Positions 57,061-64,000 of a DNA stretch of 64,000 nt are shown here, piece after piece. A program made the translations under genes and the position numbers. The notes beneath the pieces were generated by a model, which saw only the letters and a program-made list of their open reading frames with translations, was not told the DNA's origin and made no database searches. Positions within the stretch are counted from its first letter, which is position 1, and each line of letters opens with the position of its first letter. The stretch spans positions 372,001-436,000 of the forward strand of contig NZ_NESA01000001.1 in NCBI RefSeq assembly GCF_002778315.1, read 5' to 3'. This DNA is from Limnohabitans sp. JirII-31. GTDB taxonomy: Bacteria > Pseudomonadota > Gammaproteobacteria > Burkholderiales > Burkholderiaceae_C.

Positions 57061-58138
57061 GTTCAAACTTCAATGCAAATTTTGCCGCAAGCTCAGTGCT
57101 CTGGTGCTCCACCCATTCCAGCGCCACGTCGAGCATGGCCGGTGCTATCAAAAAGCCGTGGCGGTACAAGCCGTTGAGTTGCACGCAGCGCGGGCTCAAG
57201 CAGCGCACCGCAGGCAGGTTGTCGGCCAGCGTGGGGCGCGCTTGGGTGTTGATTTCCAAAATGCGTGCCTCTGCAAAGCCACTGTGCACGGTGTAGGCCG
57301 CGCTCAGCAGCTCCAGGGTCGAGCGCACGCTGGCGGGTGACAGGTCTTCGGTTTCAATTTCGGTGGCCCCAATCACAAACACATGGTCTTCTTTGGGCGC
57401 GATGTAGATCGGGTATCGCGGGTGAATCAAGCGCGTGGGTCGCAGCAGCATGACCTCGGGTGCATGCAGGCGCACCACCTCGCCGCGCACACCGCGCAGC
57501 TGTGTCCAGTCGCTGCGTGCGCCCAAGCCACGGCAATCAAACACCCAATCGGGTTGACCGGGCGTGCCCGGTGCAAAGTCGCTGGGTGACTTGGGGCTTT
57601 GCCAGTGCAGCGCCACGCCGTGTGTGTGCAGGCTGTCTAACAAGGCCGCCAGCAACTGGCGGTTGTCGAGTTGGCCTTCCTCAGGCAAATACAAGGCGCG
57701 TTGAAAGCGTCCATCCAACGCGGGCTCGCAGGCCGCCAGTGACGGTGTGTCCAGGCTTTGCGATGCGGGCAGACTGGGCAGTTGGGTGTGGGTGCGCGCC
57801 AGCAGTTGTTCAAAGCGTTGGGCTTCGCCAGCGTCTTGGCGGTGCCACACGATCAAGGTGCCGTTTTGTTGAAAAAACACCGGTTGCTCTAACTGCCCAA
57901 TCAATTCAGGCCAGCGCGTCAGCGCGTGCTGGCCCATGCGCACCACCGGCAGTTCGGTGATGGCCGATTCGGCCAGCGGTGCCAACATGGCCGCGGCCAC
58001 ACGGGCCGCTGCGCCTTGGGCATCGGGGCCCAGGGCTTCGTGCACTTCCACCCGGTGACCGCGTCGTGCCAAGCTGTGTGCCAACAAGCGGCCCATCAGG
58101 CCCGCCCCCAGAACCACGCTGTGTTGTGGTGAACTCAT
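57053..58138 (-). CDS. thiO: glycine oxidase ThiO
   Basis: A 361-residue FAD-dependent glycine oxidase producing dehydroglycine for thiazole formation. The dinucleotide-binding GAGLMGRLLAHSLARRGHRV is at residues 12-31. RYPIYIAPKEDHVFVIGATE near residue 240 and the final LYRHGFLIAPAM match ThiO. It is the first gene of the minus-strand thiO-thiS-thiG-thiE operon. Confidence 0.92.
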   Translation of the reverse strand: MSSPQHSVVLGAGLMGRLLAHSLARRGHRVEVHEALGPDAQGAAARVAAAMLAPLAESAITELPVVRMGQHALTRWPELIGQLEQPVFFQQNGTLIVWHRQDAGEAQRFEQLLARTHTQLPSLPASQSLDTPSLAACEPALDGRFQRALYLPEEGQLDNRQLLAALLDSLHTHGVALHWQSPKSPSDFAPGTPGQPDWVFDCRGLGARSDWTQLRGVRGEVVRLHAPEVMLLRPTRLIHPRYPIYIAPKEDHVFVIGATEIETEDLSPASVRSTLELLSAAYTVHSGFAEARILEINTQARPTLADNLPAVRCLSPRCVQLNGLYRHGFLIAPAMLDVALEWVEHQSTELAAKFALKFEHV

Positions 58139-58191
58139 TGATCTCTGTCTTTCTGAAAAATACCTGAAGCGAGTTGCGGATAATTCAACGC

Positions 58192-59043
58192 ATGAGCAGC
58201 ATCACTTCTACCTCTCCATCGCCCTTGCATTACGCACGCGTTCTCACGATTGCCGGTTCGGACAGCGGCGGCGGCGCGGGCATTCAGGCCGACCTCAAAA
58301 CCTTTGCCGCCCTGGGCTGCTATGGCATGAGCGCCATCACGGCGCTGACCGCACAAAACACCGTGGGCGTGCAGGGCATCCATGGCATACCGGCTGAGTT
58401 TTTGAAGGCGCAAATCCAGTCGGTGGTGGAAGACATTGGCGTCGATGCCGTCAAGATCGGCATGCTGCACGCGCCCGCCATCGTTGACGTGGTGGCATGG
58501 GCCATTGACCATTACCAACTCAACAACGTGGTGCTCGACCCCGTGATGGTGGCCACCAGTGGTGACCGGTTGATTGCCAGCGAGACCGTGCAGGTGCTGG
58601 TGCGCGAGCTGTTCCCGCGTGCGCGCTTGATCACGCCCAATTTGGACGAAGCCGCTTTGCTGCTGGGGCACGACATTGCCAACGCAGACGCGCTTGAAGC
58701 AGCCGCACAAGATCTGTTGGCCCAAGGCGCACGCGCGGTGTTGCTCAAAGGCGGGCATTTGCCCGGTGACGAGGTGGTGGACCTGCTGGCACAACCTGGC
58801 ATCGCGTCGCAACGGTTGGCGTCGCGCCGCATTGCCAGTCGCAATGTGCATGGCACGGGCTGCACCTTGTCGTCGGCCATTGCTGCACATCTGGCCTTGG
58901 GGCACGACTTGGCGCAGGCCGTCACGCTGGCACGCCGCTTTATCTTGGGCGCCATCGAGCACGGCGCAGCGGTCACCACGGGCCACGGCCACGGGCCACT
59001 CAACCACGGCTTTGCGCCCGTGGCCATGCACGTGCGGCGCTGA
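58192..59043 (+). CDS. thiD: hydroxymethylpyrimidine/phosphomethylpyrimidine kinase
   Basis: A 283-residue ribokinase-fold kinase that phosphorylates HMP twice for thiamine synthesis. LTIAGSDSGGGAGIQADLKT near residue 18 binds HMP, VVLDPVMVATSGDRL near 115 and VHGTGCTLSSAIAAHLALG near 220 are the family motifs. The ATG 58192 is preferred over a TTG 18 bases earlier. It is divergent from thiO, with 53 bases between starts. Confidence 0.95.
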   Translation: MSSITSTSPSPLHYARVLTIAGSDSGGGAGIQADLKTFAALGCYGMSAITALTAQNTVGVQGIHGIPAEFLKAQIQSVVEDIGVDAVKIGMLHAPAIVDVVAWAIDHYQLNNVVLDPVMVATSGDRLIASETVQVLVRELFPRARLITPNLDEAALLLGHDIANADALEAAAQDLLAQGARAVLLKGGHLPGDEVVDLLAQPGIASQRLASRRIASRNVHGTGCTLSSAIAAHLALGHDLAQAVTLARRFILGAIEHGAAVTTGHGHGPLNHGFAPVAMHVRR

Positions 59044-59051
59044 CGCTCGGC

Positions 59052-59834
59052 TCATGCCATCACCAACCCGCCGTCCACCACCAGCACTTGCCCGGTCATG
59101 AAGCGGCTCCAGTCGGAGGCCAAAAACAGCACGGGGCCCGCCACATCGTCCGGCGTGGCCAAGCGTCCCAGGGGGGTCTGTGCCACCAGCACGTCTTTGA
59201 CAGCTTCCTTGGTGTGCTGACTCGACGCCGTGGGGCTCACCAGGCCAGGTGCCACGCAGTTGACCCGAATGCCCAAAGGCCCTAGCTCAGTGGCCAAGTT
59301 GCGGCTGAAGCCCACCAACGCCGACTTGGCGGTGGTGTAGTCGTGGTACGCAATGCTGGGGCGTTGCACCAGGTCGCTCACCAGGTTGACGATGCTGCCG
59401 CTGGCCCGTTGACGCATGTGGGGCAATACCGCTTGGCACACGTGGTAGGCGGCTTGCACCGCGCCGTCGAACTGGCCTTGGTAGGCACTCCAGGGCACTT
59501 CCCAAAAACGCTGGCGGTGTTCGGGGTCAAACGCGTAGGGGCTGAAGGCGTTGTTCACCACCGCATCAATGCGCCCGGTTTCGGCCACCGCTTGGGCCAC
59601 CATGGCTTGCACGGCCTCAGGCGCGCGCACATCGGCTTGCAAGGCCCAGGCATGGCCGCCCGCTTGCTCGCAAGCGCTGACCACTTCTTGGGCGGCGGCT
59701 TCGTTGTGCAGGTAGTTCACCAACACCAGCGCGCCTTCGCGCGCAAAGGCTTTGGCAATGGCCGCACCGATGCCCCGGCTGGCCCCGGTGACCAAGACCA
59801 CTTGGCCATCAAAGCGTGCGCTGGACGTGCTCAT
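59052..59834 (-). CDS. short-chain dehydrogenase/reductase
   Basis: A 260-residue SDR of the FabG-like group. The NAD(P) motif is TGASRGIGAAIAKAF at residues 16-30. The catalytic set is the Ser in NLVSDLVQRP, Tyr thirteen residues later, and Lys in YTTAK. Its ATG overlaps the stop of the substrate-binding protein gene (ATGA), placing it at the end of the operon with the ABC transporter and the luxC/luxE-like genes. It could reduce an aldehyde or 2-oxo compound produced by that pathway. Confidence 0.88.
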   Translation of the reverse strand: MSTSSARFDGQVVLVTGASRGIGAAIAKAFAREGALVLVNYLHNEAAAQEVVSACEQAGGHAWALQADVRAPEAVQAMVAQAVAETGRIDAVVNNAFSPYAFDPEHRQRFWEVPWSAYQGQFDGAVQAAYHVCQAVLPHMRQRASGSIVNLVSDLVQRPSIAYHDYTTAKSALVGFSRNLATELGPLGIRVNCVAPGLVSPTASSQHTKEAVKDVLVAQTPLGRLATPDDVAGPVLFLASDWSRFMTGQVLVVDGGLVMA

Positions 59835-60853
59835 TTTTTGCCGGGCAACAGGTCTTGGCTGACCACGTCGCTGACCTTGATGTCGCGTTGAATCACACCA
59901 AACGCTTTGTAGGCTTGCGCGCCTTTTTGCAGCGCGGCCAAGTCGAAGGCTCCCAAGCCGCGCTGTGCGGTGGTGGTGGACACGCTGGACGCGTTACGCA
60001 ACTTGATGACCTCCAAGTTGATGGCTTCGTTTTGTCCGTCAATCGCCACCTTCACCGCCAGCTTGGCCGCTTCTTGGGGCGAGCGCATCATCCACTCTGC
60101 GCTGTCTTGGTAGGCCTGCAAAAAGCGTTTCAGCGCATCTTTCTTTTGGGCGTAGGTGTCTTCGCGCACCACAAAGAAGTCGCTGGAGATGTTCACGTAA
60201 TTTTTCACCTCCATCACGTTGACATCCCCCAGGCCTTTTTGTTTGCCCATCAGCAAGCCGGTGTCGGTGGCGGCGGTGGCGTCAACTTGGCCTTGCATCA
60301 GCGGCGCAAAGTTCAACAAGCCCGTCACCACCACGGTCACGTCAGACTCACTCAAACCGGCTTGGTGCAACAGCACTTGCAGGTTTTGCCGGGTGCCGCT
60401 GGCGAGGCTGTACACCCCAATGCGCTTGCCTTTGAGGTCCGCCGGTTTGGTGATGTTTTGGGACTTGAGTGACACCACGTTGAACACGTTCTGCGGATAA
60501 ATGTCGTAGATGGCGCGCAGCTTCTCGCCCTTGTCGAGCGCAGCGAAGAAGGAGCCTGGGTCGGTGAAGGCGATGTCGGCCTGGCCGCTCAAGATGTTGC
60601 GCAGCGCGTCACCGCCACCGGCACCGGGCACGTAGGCGAGTTCAATGCCACGGGCTTTGAAAAAGCCCTTGTCTTCTTCCACCAGCAGGTTGGTGATTTC
60701 GGTGATGGGTTTGCTCCAGCCCGCCACCACCACTTTGTCGGTCTTGGGGCTAGATTGCGCAAGGCTGCTCAGCGGCAAGGCACCGGCAACCAGGGCAGTG
60801 AACAACGTGGTACGCGCAAAAATCAGGGCTGCGCGGCGGGCAAGAGAGGTCAT
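59831..60853 (-). CDS. ABC transporter substrate-binding protein, NMT1/THI5-like
   Basis: A 340-residue periplasmic receptor with signal peptide (LFTALVAGALPLSSLA). The core VVVAGWSKPITEITNLLVEE, KGFFKARGIELAYVPG and DLKGKRIGVYSLASGTRQNL is the aliphatic sulfonate/HMP/taurine-type binding fold. The permease and ATPase genes precede it, so the system is complete. HMP import is a tempting guess because thiamine genes are next door, but the operon's acyl-reduction genes argue for a carboxylate ligand. Confidence 0.85.
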   Translation of the reverse strand: MTSLARRAALIFARTTLFTALVAGALPLSSLAQSSPKTDKVVVAGWSKPITEITNLLVEEDKGFFKARGIELAYVPGAGGGDALRNILSGQADIAFTDPGSFFAALDKGEKLRAIYDIYPQNVFNVVSLKSQNITKPADLKGKRIGVYSLASGTRQNLQVLLHQAGLSESDVTVVVTGLLNFAPLMQGQVDATAATDTGLLMGKQKGLGDVNVMEVKNYVNISSDFFVVREDTYAQKKDALKRFLQAYQDSAEWMMRSPQEAAKLAVKVAIDGQNEAINLEVIKLRNASSVSTTTAQRGLGAFDLAALQKGAQAYKAFGVIQRDIKVSDVVSQDLLPGKK

Positions 60854-60856
60854 GCG

Positions 60857-61621
60857 TCAAACTTTCGAAGAGGTTGAAGAAGGGAAAGGTGAAAACCGGC
60901 GTTCAAGCGCTTGAACGCCGCTGTAACTCAAGAGGCCCAGCACGGTGATGAGCACCAGCACGGCAAACATCAAGGGTGTGTCCATCGAGCCTTGGGCCGC
61001 AATGATCAAGGCCCCCAGGCCTTTGCTGCCGCCAATGAATTCGCCCACCACCGCGCCCACCCAGGCCAGCACCACCGCGACGCGCAAGCCGGCCATGATG
61101 TGGGGCAGGCCCGCTGGAATTTTCAAACGCCACAAGGTTTGCCAGGGCGTGGCACGCAGCATGCGAAACAGCTCCAGCCGTTGTGCATCGACTTGCTGCA
61201 TGCAGGTGGCGGTGTTTTCAAGCAGCGGGAAAAAGCAAATCAGAGCGGTCATCACCACCGTGGGCAAGGTGCCAAAACCAAACCACACAATGAACAGCGG
61301 CGCCAGCGCGAGTTTGGGCACCACTTGGCTCAGCACCACATAGGGCATCAACACGCCACGCAAACGGGCCGACTCACCCAAGGCCACGCCGCCCGCAAAC
61401 CCCAGCGTGCCGCCGAGCAGCAGCCCCAAGCCGACCTCGCTCAAGGTTTGCAGCACATGGGGCCAGAGATAGCCGTTGCCCAAACCCCGCCACAAGGATG
61501 AGGCGATCACAGTGGGGGCCGGCAACACCAAAGCCGAGGTGGCGAGTTGTTGCACCGCCAGCTCCCACAGGCCCAGGCACAGCAGACCCAACATCACAGA
61601 CAGCAGGCGTGTGTGGCGCAT
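60857..61621 (-). CDS. ABC transporter permease, SsuC/NitT-type
   Basis: A 254-residue permease with about six transmembrane segments, starting MRHTRLLSVMLGLLCLGLW. The coupling loop (EAA-like) is near ATPWQTLWRLKIPAGLPHIMA around residue 165, followed by VVLAWVGAVVGEFIGGSKGLG. ATG 61621 shares a base with the ATPase stop (TGATG). It ends four bases before the substrate-binding protein gene. Confidence 0.9.
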   Translation of the reverse strand: MRHTRLLSVMLGLLCLGLWELAVQQLATSALVLPAPTVIASSLWRGLGNGYLWPHVLQTLSEVGLGLLLGGTLGFAGGVALGESARLRGVLMPYVVLSQVVPKLALAPLFIVWFGFGTLPTVVMTALICFFPLLENTATCMQQVDAQRLELFRMLRATPWQTLWRLKIPAGLPHIMAGLRVAVVLAWVGAVVGEFIGGSKGLGALIIAAQGSMDTPLMFAVLVLITVLGLLSYSGVQALERRFSPFPSSTSSKV

Positions 61622-62403
61622 CACAGCCCCTCGTCCATGCGCTGGCGCAACTGGGCACACACGGCATTGAATTCGGCGCTGTGACGCAAGCCATGGGCAC
61701 GTGGCCGAGGCAAGTCAATGCGCAGCGTGTGATCCATTTGCCCTTGGTGCATCACGGTCACCTGGTCGCCCAGGTACACCGCCTCGGCCATGTCGTGGGT
61801 GACAAACAGCACCGTGGTGCCTTGCTGGGCGCACAACGCGAGCAAGTCGTGTTGCAGTTCTTCGCGGGTGATGGCGTCGAGCGCGGCAAACGGCTCGTCC
61901 ATGCACAAAATTGTCGGCTCGCCCATCAGGGCACGCGCCAAGGCCACCCGGCTTTGCTGCCCACCCGACAAGGCCAGTGGGTTGTGCTGCCCGTGATCGC
62001 CCAAGCCCATGCGCGTGAGCAGGTGTGTGGCCTGGTCGCGGTCGCTGCTGCGCACCTGGCGTTGCAGCGAGACGGGCAACAACACGTTATCCAGCACGTT
62101 GAGCCACTCCAGCAGGGTGGGGCGTTGGAACACAAAACCCACGTCGGCCCTCGGCCCGTTCACGCTTTGACCGTGGCATACCACCTGGCCGTGTTGGGGA
62201 GTTAGCAAGCCCGCCGCGAGTTTGAGCACGCTGGTTTTGCCGCAGCCGCTGCGCCCGACCAAGCAGTGCACGCTGCCGGGTGCGATGTCCAAGCTCACGC
62301 CCCGCACGGCTTCGCCGCCCGTGGCGTAGGCGAAGCGCAACGCGTGCAGGCGCAACGCGTGCAGGCGCAAGGCGGGTTGTGGGGGCAGGGTGTCAGGGCG
62401 CAT
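61621..62403 (-). CDS. ABC transporter ATP-binding protein, SsuB/NitT-type
   Basis: A 260-residue ATPase. Walker A is GRSGCGKTSV near residue 52, the signature LSGGQQSRVALARAL near 145, Walker B ILCMDEPFAALD near 168, and the switch His in VTHDMAEAV near 200. The first 20 residues contain a short RLHAL duplication from a 15-bp repeat. It overlaps the luxC-like gene by 11 bases, so translation is coupled. Confidence 0.92.
   Translation of the reverse strand: MRPDTLPPQPALRLHALRLHALRFAYATGGEAVRGVSLDIAPGSVHCLVGRSGCGKTSVLKLAAGLLTPQHGQVVCHGQSVNGPRADVGFVFQRPTLLEWLNVLDNVLLPVSLQRQVRSSDRDQATHLLTRMGLGDHGQHNPLALSGGQQSRVALARALMGEPTILCMDEPFAALDAITREELQHDLLALCAQQGTTVLFVTHDMAEAVYLGDQVTVMHQGQMDHTLRIDLPRPRAHGLRHSAEFNAVCAQLRQRMDEGL
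62335..62371 (-). repeat. 15-bp tandem repeat in the ABC ATPase start
   Basis: The unit gcgcaacgcgtgcag occurs at 62335-62349 and 62350-62364, with a partial third copy. It encodes repeated RLHAL on the minus strand just before the ATPase core, and its length keeps the frame. Confidence 0.9.
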
Positions 62404-63853
62404 AGGCTGTGAAGTTCTCGGCAGCCGCTTCGGTGGACGCTTCGATGTCCACCATGCGCACCAGATCGAGCAGGCTGAAGCGTCCGTCGTGGTGCCAACC
62501 CGCAGCGGGTGCGGTCATGGCGCCTATGGCGCAGATGCGCGTCACACCCGCTTGCGCCAATGACTCACCGAGGCGCAGCAGTTCTTCAGGCGCTGCTGCC
62601 AGCCCCACGGTTTGCAGGTAGTCGCGTTGGGCGCGGGCCAGCTCGGCCACTTCGTCCAGTGTGTCCACACCCACCACCAACACACAGCGGTTCAAGGGGC
62701 CGGGTTGCAGGGGTGTGGGCGCGTCGCAGTAGACCACCGCCCAGGCCTGGGTGGCGTCGCCCAGCACCTGGGTCTCGGGGTGGTTGACCATGGCGAATTC
62801 GTGGGACTCGCGCCAAGCGGCCACGCTTGCGGCCTCTTCCAACGACAGAGTGCGGCGCACAAACTTGTGGCTCAAGGCGGCCAGCTCGCTGGCCAGGCTC
62901 TGCGCAAACTCGTGCGGGCTGACCTGGGCACCACGTTGCACATAAAACATTTGCGGCGAGTAGCACCCTTGCTGCTCGTAGCGCGCCACGTCCAGCGCGG
63001 CCAGCGCCGCGGTGGCCTTGGCACGGCGCAGTGACAGCGCTGCACGGGACACCATGCCAAAACTCAGCTTGTGGCCGTGCGGCAAAAAGCGTGCGGTCAC
63101 AGGCGCATGTGCTTGCATGGCCTGCAAGGCAGTGTTACCACCATAGGCCAGCACCACCTCGGCTTGTGCAAACAAGGGGGCCGCTTGCGCTGCATCGCTG
63201 CCAGGCCACCACACCACAGCCAGGCAGTCGGCCAAGCGCGGTTCCACCGCCACCAGCACACGCGCCAACACGCTGGCAAACACCGGCTCGGCGCTGGCGA
63301 CTTTGCCCACCGAGCCCGCTTTGACCAGCAGGCCCGACAACAGGCTCCACATGGGCAAGCCCGGCACATTGCCCGCCCACACATGGGCGATCAGTTCGGG
63401 GCCATAGGCTTTGCTCCAGCCGCCACCCACGCGGGGTTGAAACGCATCCAGCAACAGCGGGTTGGCAAAGTCTTCCACCACAAAGCGTTGCAGTTGCAGG
63501 GCTCGAAAGGTCTGCAAGTAGGCGCTGAGGTGGATGCGCACCATCTCGGCATCCAAGCCCGTGACACGTGGCAACAAGGTGTCGAGTTGTTGCCGGTAAG
63601 GGTCGTTGGCATCGAGCAAACGCGCCACGGCACGGTCGATCACGGCCACCATGTCAGACACCGGCCCGTGTTGCAACTGCGTGCGGCTGGCTTCGCGCAC
63701 ACGCGTGGCCAAGGCGGTCATTTGCGCGGGCTTGAGTTGCGGCACCTGCACCGTCAGCGGGTGCTCAGGCGTGCCAAAGTGCAGCGCGTGCCAGTGCACT
63801 TCGGCGTCAGACAGTCCCGGCAGGTAGCCCGCTTTGAAGCTGACCGTGCTCAT
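62393..63853 (-). CDS. acyl-CoA reductase, LuxC family
   Basis: A 486-residue acyl-CoA/fatty acyl reductase of the LuxC group, within the aldehyde dehydrogenase superfamily. The active Cys is in YEQQGCYSPQMFYV near residue 295. HVWAGNVPGLPMWSLLSGLL near 165 and VKAGSVGKVASAEPVFAS form the NADPH-binding region. LuxC reduces an acyl group, passed by LuxE, to an aldehyde. Its ATG overlaps the stop of the luxE-like gene. No luciferase luxA/luxB gene is visible. Confidence 0.85.
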   Translation of the reverse strand: MSTVSFKAGYLPGLSDAEVHWHALHFGTPEHPLTVQVPQLKPAQMTALATRVREASRTQLQHGPVSDMVAVIDRAVARLLDANDPYRQQLDTLLPRVTGLDAEMVRIHLSAYLQTFRALQLQRFVVEDFANPLLLDAFQPRVGGGWSKAYGPELIAHVWAGNVPGLPMWSLLSGLLVKAGSVGKVASAEPVFASVLARVLVAVEPRLADCLAVVWWPGSDAAQAAPLFAQAEVVLAYGGNTALQAMQAHAPVTARFLPHGHKLSFGMVSRAALSLRRAKATAALAALDVARYEQQGCYSPQMFYVQRGAQVSPHEFAQSLASELAALSHKFVRRTLSLEEAASVAAWRESHEFAMVNHPETQVLGDATQAWAVVYCDAPTPLQPGPLNRCVLVVGVDTLDEVAELARAQRDYLQTVGLAAAPEELLRLGESLAQAGVTRICAIGAMTAPAAGWHHDGRFSLLDLVRMVDIEASTEAAAENFTAYAP

Positions 63854-64000
63854 GCTCGTGCGGCTTTCAAAAAGTCTTCCACGGCCAGCGAGCAGCCTTT
63901 GGCTTGCACACCCTGGGCGCGGCCCAGCAGCACAAAGCCGTCGTCGGTAGCCACGCCCACGTCTTCGGTGAGGATGGTGGTCACGGCGTTGTAGTTGCCC
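63850..64000 (-). CDS. LuxE-like acyl-protein synthetase, C-terminal part
   Basis: The last 49 residues of a gene that continues past the right edge. The segment GNYNAVTTILTEDVGVATD, then GFVLLGRAQGVQAKGCSLAV, agrees with the C-terminus of LuxE/acyl-protein synthetases, where LGRAQGxxxKGCS is the conserved loop before the end. LuxE activates a carboxylate with ATP and hands the acyl group to LuxC. The stop overlaps the luxC-like ATG. The N-terminal AMP-forming domain is not visible. Confidence 0.75.
   Translation of the reverse strand, partial: GNYNAVTTILTEDVGVATDDGFVLLGRAQGVQAKGCSLAVEDFLKAARA

Noticed and set aside
58162..58195. Sequence resembling the 3' half of a TPP riboswitch upstream of thiD (ACCTGA then GGATAAT)
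   Set aside because: The 5' half of the aptamer (CTGAGA with its stems) is not present in the 53 bases available between thiO and thiD, and the spacing of the two motifs is wrong. I treat it as chance.
62393..64000. A bioluminescence (lux) operon
   Set aside because: luxC- and luxE-like genes are present but no luxA, luxB or luxD, and an ABC transporter and SDR take their place.

Overview
The window looks like a piece of a betaproteobacterial chromosome, most likely Burkholderiales, family Comamonadaceae. The support is four Bug-type (tripartite tricarboxylate) substrate-binding proteins without linked permeases, DUF4936 and DUF5132 genes, a GcvA-like LysR gene, a yqjD-yqjE-yqjK type operon, a PHA granule-region gene and a thiO-thiS-thiG-thiE order. 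Coding density is high, with many ATGA/TGATG stop-start overlaps. No insertion sequence, integrase, CRISPR array or rRNA was seen.

Layout. (1) 1-7410: the right part of a class 1 DISARM anti-phage system: the tail of an upstream gene, then drmA, drmB and drmC. A 424-bp stretch without a convincing gene (7411-7834) separates it from the metabolic genes. (2) 7835-20213: a catabolic island with a fumarylacetoacetate-hydrolase-family enzyme and a seven-gene minus-strand operon. That operon holds a three-subunit molybdenum hydroxylase (medium, small and large subunits), an alpha/beta hydrolase, an enoyl-CoA hydratase-like protein, CoxG and a Bug protein. Divergent from it are a LysR regulator and ubiD-ubiX-Bug genes. 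(3) 20224-22665: small conserved genes and a quinone oxidoreductase. (4) 22720-30001: a LysR-controlled flavin monooxygenase plus ring-cleavage dioxygenase, RidA, and an Lrp regulator divergent from an orphan AceE-like 2-oxoacid dehydrogenase E1. (5) 29993-39193: a second aromatic-catabolism block with an RraA/CHA-aldolase-like protein, a TauD-type dioxygenase, a Bug protein, a translationally coupled extradiol dioxygenase / class II aldolase-like decarboxylase / intradiol dioxygenase operon, a LysR, then HpaH-like hydratase and HpaI-like aldolase.

(6) 39222-45536: ElaB/YqjD-YqjE-YqjK membrane proteins, a coupled AMP/thymidine phosphorylase-like and PRPP-synthetase-like pair, two unrelated methyltransferases and another Bug protein. 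(7) 45757-49344: DUF5132 protein, an HMA-like membrane protein, a P-type ATPase lacking the CPx metal motif, and a PHA-system protein. (8) 49366-54973: a SOUL-family protein and a MerR regulator facing an Rrf2-like gene across a region with CarH/LitR-like 11-bp direct repeats, then an M14 peptidase, DUF2805, a Cys-rich micro-protein and a Cho-like nuclease. (9) tRNA-Asn(GTT) at 55026-55101. (10) 55139-59043: thiamine genes thiE, thiG, thiS, thiO and divergent thiD. (11) 59052-64000: a tightly coupled operon reading luxE-like (cut by the window), luxC-like, ABC ATPase, permease, substrate-binding protein and SDR.

How the parts may work together: Bug proteins and the ABC system would bring in organic acids. 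The molybdenum hydroxylase, flavin monooxygenase, UbiD/UbiX and dioxygenases would prepare and cleave aromatic rings. HpaH/HpaI and the CHA-aldolase-like protein would release pyruvate, which the orphan AceE-like E1 could use. The substrates are not decided by the sequence. The items I consider most worth a second look are the luxE-luxC-ABC-SDR operon, the MerR operator array with its small regulon, the CPx-less P-type ATPase with its HMA-like partner, and the phosphorylase/PRPP-synthetase pair.
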